NCBI GenBank assembly: GCA_023485295.1
Contig: JAMCZQ010000001.1
Span: 1 to 64,000, forward strand
Direction of reading: 5' to 3'
From: Candidatus Marsarchaeota archaeon
GTDB taxonomy: Archaea > Micrarchaeota > Micrarchaeia > Micrarchaeales > Micrarchaeaceae
Length of the DNA: 64,000 bases
Shown: piece by piece, positions 55,224 through 64,000 of the stretch
How the letters are laid out: each line of letters begins with the position of its first letter
Position numbering within the stretch: the stretch's first letter is position 1
The notes under the pieces: model-generated
What the model was told of the DNA's origin: nothing
The model's database searches: none
What the model saw: only the letters and a program-made list of their open reading frames with translations
Made by a program: the position numbers and the translations under genes

Positions 55224-55679
55224 ATGGAAGTGATAAGGGCGAAGCAGGGCGACAGGTATATTGCAGATGCGCTGAAGATAGCGCAAGGCCTCAAGGAATG
55301 GTTCAACAAGAACGGGCTGAAGAGCATTGAGACCGACCTTTTCTTCAACAACGTGGCTGTGGCAGTAGACGGAGATGAAACTCTCGGCTTCGCATGCTAT
55401 AGCTCCTATGACGGCATAATGCAACTGGTCTGGATGGCAGTTGAAAGAAACCATCAGGGAATGGGCATAGGCACTATGCTTCTCAAATGGGTGGAGGATG
55501 AGGCAAGGAGCCATGGCCTGACGCTCATACAGGTAGAGACGCTGCCTGAAGAGGACAGCTACGAGCCCTACAAGCTGACAAGGAAGTTCTATTACGACAA
55601 CGGATTCGTCAGGATCGCATACAAGAAAGCGAGGCTGGAGGGCTGGGACGACCAGATAGTTCTGGAAAAGAGATTATAA
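55224..55679 (+). CDS. GNAT-family N-acetyltransferase
   Basis: A 151-residue acetyltransferase. The acetyl-CoA pyrophosphate loop RNHQGMGIG lies near residue 77, preceded by the LVWMAVE strand. A later FYYDNGF segment is the usual C-terminal helix-strand of GNAT proteins. I choose the ATG at 55224; the frame is open upstream to 54999 but that part has no family resemblance. Substrate could be a protein terminus, a small amine or, as in TacT toxins, aminoacyl-tRNA. Confidence 0.82.
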   Translation: MEVIRAKQGDRYIADALKIAQGLKEWFNKNGLKSIETDLFFNNVAVAVDGDETLGFACYSSYDGIMQLVWMAVERNHQGMGIGTMLLKWVEDEARSHGLTLIQVETLPEEDSYEPYKLTRKFYYDNGFVRIAYKKARLEGWDDQIVLEKRL

Positions 55680-55820
55680 GAGGCATTGGCATAGTGTGTC
55701 TAGCTGTACCAGTAACGCACATGCCCGTTACAAACGTGAATGTAAAAGCACATCACCACATAATTTGCTCCCTATAATAAAAAGATATGGAGAGAAAGAA
55801 GCTTCGACGCATATTTCGGT

Positions 55821-56846
55821 TCATATTTCTATCGGCAGCTTTATTCCCTCTAAGCTCCTCAGCCTTATGCCTCCCTTGTTTAATGCCCTATTGCGCTCTA
55901 TCCTATTTGCAAAGTCCGAATCAGCTTCACTTACCCTCAAAAGCTTTCTATCCTTCAAAAAGAACGGATCGATATATCTGAACTTAGAGTATATTACTAC
56001 TTTTGGCTCATCCTTGTCAGCTAGCTCATATTTGATCTCTCCCTTATGGTTTGCTAGATATTCCAAAAGCGTGTCAACTTGCTCTATTGCAGTATTTTCA
56101 AGCTTTTTCAGAAACTCTGCATCCGTAAGGTCGAAATCAGCTTTTGAAATAGTTCCATTTTTCATTGCTATCTTTATGGCAGCGCCGAATATGTACCACC
56201 TTATGTCCAAGTCTGCCCTGTGCGGGTTTTCTGGAACTTCCGGAACTCTCCTTTCGTGTCTAATTGCAAAGTCCTTGGCTATATCCTTCTCTTTGAAGGC
56301 GAGATATCCTTCGTACGCGATTAGGGATTCCAGGGTTCTTCTCACTGCTTCAGAGCCCTCTTCCTCCGCCCAAAGCCTGGCTGTACTGTCGAATCTATCT
56401 GCGCACAGATAGGGCTGTTCCCTCTCAAGCAGGCCGAAATTCTTGGGATCTGAAATCTTTTCAGGGTCCATTCCGTTTGATTTAAGTATCTCGTATAGCT
56501 CACTGCCCTTTCCGAAAAATCTAGAGTGTATGCTGTCTTGGTAATCTTCCTTGACGCCATTACCTATGACATAATCCGCCATGTGCGAAAAGGCAGTATG
56601 CGAAACATCATGCAGAAGCCCTGCCACTTGCTCTTCTAGGCTGGCACCCACCCTTCTCAGTGCAAGCATGACACCTGCGGAATGGTCGAACCTGGAATAA
56701 TCAACCTCGAAATCTGCTATGTACTTCTTGGGGACACCTTGATTGCATATTGCTTTTATCCTTTGCATTGGCTTTGATTCAACCAATTCCTTAATCACTG
56801 GATTTTCTACATCTACGCTTCCATGCACCACGTCCTTGAATATCAT
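55821..56846 (-). CDS. HD-domain phosphohydrolase (COG1078/dGTPase-like)
   Basis: A 341-residue protein with RFDHSAGVM, LLHDVSHTAFSH and the following Asp, giving the H..HD..D metal set of HD hydrolases. The N terminus (FKDVVHGSVDVENPVI) and overall length match the COG1078 group, which includes dNTP triphosphohydrolases related to SAMHD1. It may remove dNTPs or another nucleotide. It is on the opposite strand to its island neighbours. A defence role by dNTP depletion is possible but unproven. Confidence 0.88.
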   Translation of the reverse strand: MIFKDVVHGSVDVENPVIKELVESKPMQRIKAICNQGVPKKYIADFEVDYSRFDHSAGVMLALRRVGASLEEQVAGLLHDVSHTAFSHMADYVIGNGVKEDYQDSIHSRFFGKGSELYEILKSNGMDPEKISDPKNFGLLEREQPYLCADRFDSTARLWAEEEGSEAVRRTLESLIAYEGYLAFKEKDIAKDFAIRHERRVPEVPENPHRADLDIRWYIFGAAIKIAMKNGTISKADFDLTDAEFLKKLENTAIEQVDTLLEYLANHKGEIKYELADKDEPKVVIYSKFRYIDPFFLKDRKLLRVSEADSDFANRIERNRALNKGGIRLRSLEGIKLPIEI

Positions 56847-56913
56847 AATATTACCTTTCCAATCTGCAATTGTATATGTATAAGAATTATTTTAAAAGTA
56901 AGCCTTGCCAACA

Positions 56914-57015
56914 ATACCGTCATCGTGTGGCGACTTTAGACAAAAACATGCTGCCATAAGGGACAAGATAGGCTACAAGACCAAAGAGCTTGTGAAAGAG
57001 CCGGATCTGGATTAA
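56914..57015 (+). pseudogene. possible gene remnant
   Basis: About 33 codons follow an in-frame stop, without ATG, then end in TAA; the last part (IRDKIGYKTKELVKEPDLD) has native codons and a protein-like pattern. It looks like the end of a decayed gene just before vapB. Confidence 0.25.
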
Positions 57016-57062
57016 CGGAGATAGTTTTAAAATTTCTATTGAAAATGTCAGACCATAATTCT

Positions 57063-57074
57063 TTTATATGTATA
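57063..57074 (+). promoter_or_regulatory. TATA-like box for vapBC
   Basis: TTTATATGTATA lies about 30 bases upstream of the ATG at 57099, with TATACAT repeats beside it that could also be the autoregulatory site usual for VapBC. Confidence 0.5.
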
Positions 57075-57098
57075 CATACATTATACATATGTGTTGCG

Positions 57099-57263
57099 AT
57101 GGCCAGACAGATATCAGTCTCAAATGAAGTTTATATAGAATTGTCTAGGAGAAAGGGCAAGCGCAGCTTTTCTGAAGTCATAAAGAGCGCGATAGAAGCA
57201 AGCAGCGATAAGTTGAATGACGAAAGGCTATCCGCTCGGCAAGATAACCAAAAGCAGAGATGA
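57099..57263 (+). CDS. vapB: VapB-type antitoxin
   Basis: A 54-residue protein starting MARQISVSNEVYIELSRRKG, a ribbon-helix-helix-like N terminus followed by SFSEVIKSAIE and a charged tail. This is the usual archaeal VapB pattern. A longer frame opens at 57039, but the promoter position favours 57099. Its stop overlaps the toxin start by four bases (ATGA). It should bind and inhibit VapC and repress its own operon. Confidence 0.8.
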   Translation: MARQISVSNEVYIELSRRKGKRSFSEVIKSAIEASSDKLNDERLSARQDNQKQR

Positions 57264-57709
57264 ATGGTATGGCCGCTGACCTATTCTTTGACACTTCTGT
57301 AATTGTCTATGCGTTTGACAGCGGCGAAGCTGAAAAGCATAGCATTGCATTGAAGCTGATTGAAAAGGCCATGGATGAAGGAAACGGAGTAATATCAAGC
57401 CAGGTACTTTTGGAGCTTTACAATGTCTTAACTAGATTCGTAGCAAATCCTTTGCCGCGCAAAGATGCCGAGCGCATAATAAAAGATTTTGCTAAAGCTT
57501 CTTCTTGGCGCAAGCTCGATTATAGCGTTTCCACTGCCATGAGCGCTGTTGAAACCTCTGCTCGGCTCAAGACAGGCATTTGGGATACTCTGATAACAGA
57601 GACGATGAAAGAAAACAATGTTTATACTATAGTCACTGAGAATGAAAAAGATTTCAAGAAGATCAATGGGATTAAAGTGATTAATCCATTTAAGAAGCAG
57701 GCAATTTGA
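57260..57709 (+). CDS. vapC: VapC toxin, PIN-domain ribonuclease
   Basis: A 149-residue PIN-domain protein. The acidic metal site is visible: Asp in FFDTSV near residue 10, Glu in LLELYNVL, Asp in GIWDTLI, and NEKDF near 133. VapC enzymes cut tRNA or rRNA when the antitoxin is lost. Coupled to vapB through ATGA. Complete and probably active. Confidence 0.88.
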   Translation: MNGMAADLFFDTSVIVYAFDSGEAEKHSIALKLIEKAMDEGNGVISSQVLLELYNVLTRFVANPLPRKDAERIIKDFAKASSWRKLDYSVSTAMSAVETSARLKTGIWDTLITETMKENNVYTIVTENEKDFKKINGIKVINPFKKQAI

Positions 57710-58233
57710 ATTAATAATATAGTTTTAGAATTTCTATGAAAGTATTAGAATAGATAATCTGCAGGATGTTTGCTAAAAATAATTCTCTCGAAGGCTTAAA
57801 CTAGCTCGATTGCCAAACGATTCGTATCATTTTCCATAAAAATAAAATATCATGTGCAATGGATGGCAAAAATTGTAATTCCATTTTTTTGCAACAAAAA
57901 CACGGTTTGGAAAAAGCTTGCATTTCAGATTTATGGAAAACTGGCCATCCTGGTTAAGCAATGGGTATTGCGCGCCAAACTTGTTTAAAAAATTGTACTT
58001 TTCCTCGAGAGGCATTTTTTAGCTCAAAAATATGAAATAAAAATAACGGTTTTCGTTTTTATGGAAGCACATATTTTTGGCATAGGAACACACAAAAATA
58101 CAGGTTTTTGGCAAGGTTTCATTGAAAAAATGCCCTCTTATTTAACGCATAACGTTATAAAAAAGGCCTTCCCATGCAATTATATTGGCGAAGGCCGCAA
58201 GCGATTATAAGCAAAAATTAAGCGATTTATAGA
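57710..58233. other. AT-rich spacer without a convincing gene
   Basis: About 520 bases with many A and T runs. Two short frames (32 and 29 codons) and a 62-codon minus frame exist, but none has a site or family pattern. It holds a palindrome ATAACGTTAT at 58149-58158 and the minus-strand terminator described separately. The stretch may be decayed DNA. Confidence 0.5.
58159..58196 (-). terminator. intrinsic terminator for the minus-strand gene
   Basis: Read on the minus strand, GGCCTTC and GAAGGCC form a stem (loop 18 bases, partly paired) followed by T6. It lies ~100 bases past the stop at 58298. Confidence 0.6.
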
Positions 58234-58276
58234 ATACCTAACATAATATTAGATATTCTAATAATTAGTTAGGTAT
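58234..58276. repeat. 43-bp nested palindrome downstream of the gene
   Basis: The order is ATACCTAAC, 4 bases, TATTAGA, TAT, TCTAATA, 4 bases, GTTAGGTAT: outer arms of nine and inner arms of seven bases, all perfect. Its right half is repeated on the other side of the gene. Confidence 0.8.
58249..58276. repeat. 28-bp direct repeat flanking the gene, left copy
   Basis: Matches 58907-58934 at 25 of 28 positions. The copies lie outside both ends of the single gene 58298-58825, about 658 bp apart. Confidence 0.75.
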
Positions 58277-58297
58277 ATTATGCCGGGCTATGGCTTT

Positions 58298-58825
58298 TCA
58301 TGCCTGTTTGTTGGCATTATCCTTCTTACCGTATAGCACGGTATCTGCCTCATGCATGTCACCTATAATCCTCGTGAAGTGTACTGCATATGCCGCAACG
58401 GCCCCGGTATCCAAAAGCTTCTTGGGAATCTGGCTTATCACTTCGTTCTGTGTGGGCTTGAAGAAGCCTTCGTAGCCGTAGGGATAGTATGTTGTAATTC
58501 TTCCGATTTCGACTAAGCCTTCAGCAACTGCTGTAGGTTTTGGGGCCCAGCCGAATGCATTAGTGGATGGATCTCCGGCCTTTATGTAATAGAGTTTTCT
58601 GTCTTCTTCAGATGTAGTTATTCTTTCGAATGTATAGGTTTCGCTGCCGTCTTCTTCCACGCGCAGCTTTACTGGCCTGACAGCAGTTTTATCAGACACA
58701 AACTGCTTGCCGTGCAGGAACTCTGCAAGAACCTTGGCGTCTATGTCGCTGCCGAGCATCACTGGCATTACCCTGTCGTACAGCTCCGTTGTCTTGCTTT
58801 TTCCAATAGACTTTTCGTTCGCCAT
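58298..58825 (-). CDS. hypothetical protein between flanking repeats
   Basis: A 175-residue soluble protein starting MANEKSIGKSKTT. It has no family I recognise. Gly/Tyr/aromatic-rich segments (RITTYYPYGYEGFFKPT) suggest a folded beta domain. A TATA-like run on the minus strand (~58860-58874) precedes the start. Palindromic repeats lie on both sides and a terminator follows, so it is a self-contained unit. Confidence 0.65.
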   Translation of the reverse strand: MANEKSIGKSKTTELYDRVMPVMLGSDIDAKVLAEFLHGKQFVSDKTAVRPVKLRVEEDGSETYTFERITTSEEDRKLYYIKAGDPSTNAFGWAPKPTAVAEGLVEIGRITTYYPYGYEGFFKPTQNEVISQIPKKLLDTGAVAAYAVHFTRIIGDMHEADTVLYGKKDNANKQA

Positions 58826-58906
58826 CGTATCGCCTATAAATTTGCAATGCTTTATCGCCTTTTATAATATTTAATGCTTTGCTGCGCCAGTTTTTCATAG
58901 AATATG

Positions 58907-58934
58907 TTAGATATTCTAACAATTATTTAGGCAT
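58907..58934. repeat. 28-bp direct repeat flanking the gene, right copy
   Basis: Right partner of 58249-58276. It contains the same 13-bp palindrome TTAGATATTCTAA. It lies ~30 bases upstream of the TATA-like box, so it could also be a regulatory site. Confidence 0.75.
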
Positions 58935-59061
58935 AGCCCGTATGCCATTAATCAATAGAATAAAGCCTCTACTAGAGTCGTATTAGGTAAATTTGCAGCG
59001 CATCGCCATTGGCCAAAGACAACACAGAATGCAATACGTGGAATTAGATGTCCGCCTTTTA

Positions 59062-62000
59062 TTACCTTTTCTTTTTGTTGCCTTTAAAGGCGTAAGTGAC
59101 TACTGCAGCTATTATTATGATAATTAACACCACAAGAATACCTATTGTTGAATTTGAAGATGGTACCTTCTGCGGTATTGTTGTTGGAATGGTCGTAGTT
59201 ACTGGTGCTACTTTATTTGTAGCATTTTCGTAAAGTGCTATTATAGGGTCTGAGCTGACTTCGAAGTTTATGGTGCATGACAATGGATATACGGTATAGT
59301 TGGTTATCTCTACCGGTGTTCCGTTCCTAAAGATGTACGGGGCCACAGCGTAGTGTGAACTGCAGTTGTAATGCATCGTTATGTTTGCTGTTATTGTTGC
59401 GTTGCTTGTGAAGTTTAGCATTAGTGCTTTGTAGAGTATATGGCCAGGGAAATACGGAAGCGTTTTAGTATAGTTGGATATGGTAAAGTTCGCCTTGACT
59501 GTGCTGTTGGATTTTGAGACAAACTTTATGAATATTCCTTCGTTGTTGAAGCTGATGTTGTAAGGTGCTTTGTTCGAAATGCCAAAATTTCCTGAATACG
59601 AATTATCTGATGGGCTTATGTTCAATATCCTCTGAGGTATGGTTGTAGTCACTACGCTGGTTGGAGGTATTGTGGAATATGGTGCCGTTGTGGTAACAGT
59701 AGTAGTTGTTGAAGTTGAAGAACTGCTTCCGGAACTTGGGCTGTGTATGTTATACGGGTATGATATCGAATAGGCAGAGTAATTCTCGTTTCCAGTAGTG
59801 TTGAATACGATATAATACGTGTTTATCGCGTTTGAACCTGTGTATGTTATGGTGTTGGAAGTGCTTCCTACAAGCGTGCCGTTTACGTAGAGCCTTGCGG
59901 TTATCTGGCTGTTGTATGTATCGATAGATGCAATGGTGTTGCATGAGAATCCATCAACAGTATAGCTGCTGCATGACTGCGGGAACGACATTGTCGGAGT
60001 TGCTTTATATATCGAATAATTCCCAATTGAGAATCCTTCACCGTATAAGACGTTTGCAGTGTTGTAGAACTCGAAAGAATAGTTGCCTGCAACAGCTGGC
60101 GCATTGAACGTAATGGCGTTTGAAGAATAGGTTGTTGAGTCTACCTTAACATAATTCCCGCTGTCAACGGACATGTATAGGTTGCCTATCGCGTTCGAAG
60201 GCGATATTGAAGCGGTTATAATGGCATTCGATCCGTTATATGCGAAGCTGTGCGGCACAGAAATGGAAGTATGCGCAGCGGCGCCAGATATCACAAAGCT
60301 CTCCATAACATTTGCAGATGTGTAGTTTGCGTTTCCAGTAGTTTCGAATTCAAGGACGTAGTTGCCAAGGCTTATCGCGTTGATTGGCACCGTCTGCACA
60401 TGGCCCAATGCATTGGCAGCATATGTTGCAATAACGTTGCCATTCAGCGTAAGCGTTCCGCTGAGAGGTTGCATGGTGTTTGATATTGAGAATGTTGCAG
60501 TTGCATTTATGGAGTTGCCGCTGTATATGAAACTCGGGGCTATGCCTGACAGGTGCATGTCTGGCGTTGCCTTTGATATCGTGTATATGTCATTTGCAAC
60601 GCCTATTCCCGTGTAGTTTGAATCTGTAGTCTGGAAGTCTAGCGTGTAGGCACCTGCAGCTGCAGGAAGAGAATATTCAGTTTCAGGTTTTATTGGGTTT
60701 ATTGCTACAATCGTATAGTTATTTGGCTCGCTTTCGTATCCATAAGGCCCTATAAGGTAAACTGTCCCGTTTTTGCCAGTAAAAGCGTAGTAAGGATCTT
60801 CGTAGAACGGCACTCCCTGAAGACCAAAAACTTGCGTGTTGGTTGTTGTGTTCAAAACCGTTACGCCGTATGCGTATGCTCCATCATATCCTTTATAATA
60901 CGGGTAATAGCTGAAAAGGTAAGCATTGCCTCCAGATACGGCAGAAATATATGGATAATATATAGAAATATACTTTACAGGCGATCTGGTGATGGTATTG
61001 TACATCTCGACATATTCAGAGTCGTATACAGGTATATACAGATATTCACCATTGGACGATACAGACATTTCGCCAGTATAATCGTTTGTAGGTGTTGTTA
61101 TTTTGTATTGCAATGCGTCTGTAGTTGTGTTTATTACTGAAACGTTATCGTAGTATCCTGAAACATAGAGATGCCTTCCGCTGGGCGAAAGTACCATATA
61201 TTCGGGATAGGAATCAGAACCAAGGCCTATCTGTGTTATTGCATTCGTGACAAGGTTTATGGCGTCTATGCTGTTTGTACCATAGTTTGACACGTAAAGA
61301 ACGGAATCATTCTTGCTAAGAAGGTCGTAATAAATTTCAGATTCGCTGTATGGGAGCATTATGCTGTTTAGCAGCGTGTTGGTTGCAAGATCGAAGACCT
61401 GTATCGTATTGCCTTCATATTGTGATATATAAGCATAGTCAGTGGCATTTGATATCGCGATGCCGTAAGATTCAAAACCGCCGGGCAGGTATATTATGTC
61501 GTTGCCGAAGGTCGAATCTGGAGGGTAATAATAGACAGTATTGGAATCCGTAGTGAAATATGCAGTTCCATTTTTGCTCTCTGCACCTGCGTAGAAATCC
61601 AAGGTTGTTATTCCGTTTGGCTGAAGAGAGGGCACCTTGGCTATTATATTTCCGTTTAGGGTTGCACTGAGGCCCAATTTCATCGCGTTGGAATTATACT
61701 CCGTTACAGTAAAGTTCGCTCCGTCATAAACGGAGTTTGACGGCAAGGCACTCAATGCTTTGAGAGGCACAGGCGATATGGTGAGCGTAGACACAGCATT
61801 TGACGTAACGTAATTGCCAGATATAACGGGAACCGCTTTCAGGGAATAGGTGCCGGCTGCTGCAGGCCCTGTGTAATAGAAGTTGAACTTTGCAGGAGCT
61901 GATGTGTCTTTTATTATATTGATATTTTTAAGCTCGGTTATATTATATTCATAGTTAATTAGGTATATATTGCTGCCGACCGCAATGGAATATTTGGCTT

Positions 62001-64000
62001 CATATGAGCCTGTGTGAATCGATCCTATCAGGCTTCCAGAATAACCGTTTACAACATAGGTAATGCTACTTGTATAGTCGTTGCTTATGTATAAATATCC
62101 TCCCAGTTCAGAAATTGCAATCATTCCATCTGGAATTCCGGATACGCCGCTTACTGCGCCAGTAGTTGTATTGTATATAACAACTCCTGTGCTGCCCTCA
62201 TATGCAGGTATGTATAGATTAGAACCGACAAATGCCATCTCTGAACCTGCATGTGTTAGGTAGGGGTAAAGCGATACAGTTGTTACTGCATAGGTGCTCG
62301 TGTTTATCAAATACAGCGAGCTGGTTTCACTTCCCACATATATGGTATTTCCGTTCTGGGACAGCGCTATTGAGTATGGGCCCGATGCGCCTTGAAGCTG
62401 CACGGTTTTTATTACAGTGTCTGTGCTTGTGCTTACAACTGATATGTTGGCAGTGCCTGAGTCAGTTATATATAACAATTTCCCATTTGGCGAAGCGGCT
62501 ATGTAATATGGCTTTATTGAAGAAAGCATTAAAGAATTGGCGCTTAACGGTATGTCCTTTTCAACAGTTCCTGTAGATAGGTTAAACACTGCCAGAGTGC
62601 CGTTAAGGTAGTTGGTTATGTATGCATTGCCTGTGTTGTTTGGAATTACGATTCCAGTGGGCCCGTTCAGAAGATTTGTGCTAACGTTTTTTACAATTGC
62701 ACCGGTCTTAGTGTCGACTATTGATATTAAATTATCATAATATGATGGGGCGTACAGGTATGTGCCGTTTTGCGATACTGCAGCGCCATAATAGCCGTAG
62801 TAGCTGCCTATGCTTATGTTCTTTAGCTGCACATTTACTAGATTTTCGGTGCTGCTTTGCACTAGGGCGTTGTTCACGTAGAGGTTCATTCCGATGGTGT
62901 TGCTGTAATATGTTGTAAGGCTGTAGTTTATTATTGCGTTTGAGCCGTCGTACGCGAAGCTGTCGGACGGAAGAACTGAAATGCTGGGCTGCGGGTTGTA
63001 CTGGCTTATTATGTAGTTTGCAGTGGTTGTTCCAGCACCATAGATTGAGTTTGCATCGGTAGCAAGGGTAAACGAATACGAACCTGCACTTGCAGGGGCG
63101 TTATAAGTCAGCGTATTTGATGTAGACGTAAGCGCAGCTACATCTACTCCAGTGCCTCCATTTACAGACATTATCAGATTGCCAGTAAGGCCTAGCGGGT
63201 ACACCGATGCAGTTACAGTCGCATTTGCACCGTTGTAGGTGAAACTTGAAGGCACATCAAGTGCCAATATGGGGGATATCTTGCTTATCAAAAATGCGTT
63301 TGATGAATAAACTGTAACTGCAGGGGACGCGCTGTCTGTAAGTATCACGTTTGCAAAGTAGGAGCCAGGAGCAAGAACGTTCGTAGGATATGATGCAATG
63401 TTGTTTGCTGCAGTCAGCGATATGGAGTTGCTTTCGACAACAGACCCTGTGGCCTGATTGACTATGTTTATTGTAACGGAATATGGAGATATTCCATTCG
63501 CAACCTGCAGGTTAATAGTTGGGTAATTTGGGTATGTCAATGAGTTCGATGAAAGAGTTTCTGTTATTTCGGGGCCTGCAGCTATTATGAAGTTGCCTGA
63601 TACAGCTGAATTCGTTTCGGAACCAGTGCCGCTTGAATCCGTTACTGCCGCCTCCAGGTAATAAGTTCCCGGCATGAGCTCATTGCTCTGTATTGGAATG
63701 TTTGCAGTATCGGAAGAAATTCCGCTAATGCCAAGGCCTGTGAGGCCAGTTACTAGCGCATTCGATGTTGCATTATAAACGTAAACGTTGGCGGTATACG
63801 GCTCCGTGCCGCCGGTCCACGACAGCGATGCGCTGAAAGGCTGGCCCTGCTCAACTCTGCTTGAGCTCAGGGATATTGATGGAACTGACAATGTTGGGTT
63901 TACTGTGTATTGGATGCTATCCGGACTGCCTGAAGACTCAAACGTGTAGGGATTTGTGCCGCCATTGTTCGTTTCCTCATCTATCACTTTTACATAATAG
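59062..64000 (-). CDS. giant surface protein with Ig-like domains and beta-propellers (5' end outside window)
   Basis: The frame stays open through the last base of the window, so the N terminus is missing; a GTG at 63987 is only the first start-like codon inside. About 1,645 residues are visible. Ig-like modules (motifs like SFTYNGANATVTASV) repeat along it. Two regions of YVTN-like repeats with Tyr-rich blades lie at ~61900-62845 and ~60680-61640. A Ser/Thr-rich linker at ~59640-59740 leads to a sequon-rich domain, a C-terminal membrane helix (GILVVLIIIIIAAVVTYAF) and GNKKKR. The order matches the protein at 1-4106, so they are paralogues. Probably an adhesin or S-layer-associated protein; ligand unknown. 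Confidence 0.85.
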   Translation of the reverse strand, partial: YYVKVIDEETNNGGTNPYTFESSGSPDSIQYTVNPTLSVPSISLSSSRVEQGQPFSASLSWTGGTEPYTANVYVYNATSNALVTGLTGLGISGISSDTANIPIQSNELMPGTYYLEAAVTDSSGTGSETNSAVSGNFIIAAGPEITETLSSNSLTYPNYPTINLQVANGISPYSVTINIVNQATGSVVESNSISLTAANNIASYPTNVLAPGSYFANVILTDSASPAVTVYSSNAFLISKISPILALDVPSSFTYNGANATVTASVYPLGLTGNLIMSVNGGTGVDVAALTSTSNTLTYNAPASAGSYSFTLATDANSIYGAGTTTANYIISQYNPQPSISVLPSDSFAYDGSNAIINYSLTTYYSNTIGMNLYVNNALVQSSTENLVNVQLKNISIGSYYGYYGAAVSQNGTYLYAPSYYDNLISIVDTKTGAIVKNVSTNLLNGPTGIVIPNNTGNAYITNYLNGTLAVFNLSTGTVEKDIPLSANSLMLSSIKPYYIAASPNGKLLYITDSGTANISVVSTSTDTVIKTVQLQGASGPYSIALSQNGNTIYVGSETSSLYLINTSTYAVTTVSLYPYLTHAGSEMAFVGSNLYIPAYEGSTGVVIYNTTTGAVSGVSGIPDGMIAISELGGYLYISNDYTSSITYVVNGYSGSLIGSIHTGSYEAKYSIAVGSNIYLINYEYNITELKNINIIKDTSAPAKFNFYYTGPAAAGTYSLKAVPVISGNYVTSNAVSTLTISPVPLKALSALPSNSVYDGANFTVTEYNSNAMKLGLSATLNGNIIAKVPSLQPNGITTLDFYAGAESKNGTAYFTTDSNTVYYYPPDSTFGNDIIYLPGGFESYGIAISNATDYAYISQYEGNTIQVFDLATNTLLNSIMLPYSESEIYYDLLSKNDSVLYVSNYGTNSIDAINLVTNAITQIGLGSDSYPEYMVLSPSGRHLYVSGYYDNVSVINTTTDALQYKITTPTNDYTGEMSVSSNGEYLYIPVYDSEYVEMYNTITRSPVKYISIYYPYISAVSGGNAYLFSYYPYYKGYDGAYAYGVTVLNTTTNTQVFGLQGVPFYEDPYYAFTGKNGTVYLIGPYGYESEPNNYTIVAINPIKPETEYSLPAAAGAYTLDFQTTDSNYTGIGVANDIYTISKATPDMHLSGIAPSFIYSGNSINATATFSISNTMQPLSGTLTLNGNVIATYAANALGHVQTVPINAISLGNYVLEFETTGNANYTSANVMESFVISGAAAHTSISVPHSFAYNGSNAIITASISPSNAIGNLYMSVDSGNYVKVDSTTYSSNAITFNAPAVAGNYSFEFYNTANVLYGEGFSIGNYSIYKATPTMSFPQSCSSYTVDGFSCNTIASIDTYNSQITARLYVNGTLVGSTSNTITYTGSNAINTYYIVFNTTGNENYSAYSISYPYNIHSPSSGSSSSTSTTTTVTTTAPYSTIPPTSVVTTTIPQRILNISPSDNSYSGNFGISNKAPYNISFNNEGIFIKFVSKSNSTVKANFTISNYTKTLPYFPGHILYKALMLNFTSNATITANITMHYNCSSHYAVAPYIFRNGTPVEITNYTVYPLSCTINFEVSSDPIIALYENATNKVAPVTTTIPTTIPQKVPSSNSTIGILVVLIIIIIAAVVTYAFKGNKKKR

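Noticed and set aside
57827-58015. 62-codon minus-strand frame in the AT-rich spacer
   Set aside because: No ribosome binding site, no family pattern, and a Phe/Tyr/Asn-rich make-up expected from AT-rich non-coding DNA.
1-64000. tRNA, rRNA, SRP RNA, RNase P RNA and CRISPR arrays
   Set aside because: I looked through the intergenic regions for T-loop sequences, conserved RNA motifs and evenly spaced repeats and saw none. The repeats in the surface protein genes are coding repeats.

Overview
The window looks like chromosomal DNA of an archaeon, most likely a small-genome DPANN lineage related to Micrarchaeota (inference from gene content, not a database match). The archaeal evidence is a family B DNA polymerase, a Hel308-type helicase, topoisomerase VI subunit A, a membrane-anchored LonB protease, type 2 methionine aminopeptidase, archaeal-type Leu- and Tyr-tRNA synthetases, a class III signal peptide pilin with its peptidase, TATA-like boxes 20-30 bases ahead of many starts, and GGTGA-type ribosome binding sites. 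I found no rRNA, tRNA or CRISPR array.

Layout. 1-4.1 kb and 59.1-64 kb: two very large surface proteins, both cut by the window edges. 4.2-18.9 kb: mostly plus-strand information and housekeeping genes (Hel308, HTH regulator, GH15 hydrolase, LeuRS, HAD phosphatase, PolB, MetAP), with two minus-strand membrane genes, one of them a prepilin peptidase. 18.9-26.7 kb: a minus-strand block with an alpha/beta hydrolase, two tandem GT-C-like membrane proteins that share a 305-bp identical tract, and a B12-type ribonucleotide reductase. 26.8-30.4 kb: topoisomerase VI subunit A coupled to LonB. 30.7-33.2 kb: three small envelope genes. 33.3-37.7 kb: a ferritin-like/VIT1 metal transporter, a TSUP permease, TyrRS and uncharacterised small genes. 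37.8-41.1 kb: a heme block, hemQ-like and hemH on plus facing hemE and hemD on minus. 41.3-50.7 kb: tRNA-binding protein, FKBP, SWIM protein, pilin, helical-repeat protein, MFS transporter and an ABC-2 exporter. 50.9-58.9 kb: an accessory island.

The island holds a nucleotidyltransferase, a Fic protein fused to a long helical region, a 2H phosphoesterase, a GNAT acetyltransferase, an HD phosphohydrolase, a VapBC toxin-antitoxin pair, a lone gene between direct repeats carrying a palindrome, two apparent gene remnants and long AT-rich spacers. It is the best place to look for an undescribed defence or stress system.

How the genes connect. The prepilin peptidase can process the pilin. HemD and HemE make coproporphyrinogen III, and HemH plus the HemQ-like protein suggest the coproporphyrin-dependent route to heme, with the oxidase not in this window. 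The ferritin/VIT1 protein may handle iron, although nothing in the sequence ties it to heme. The GT-C-like proteins and the many Asn-x-Ser/Thr sites in the surface proteins fit a glycosylated cell envelope.
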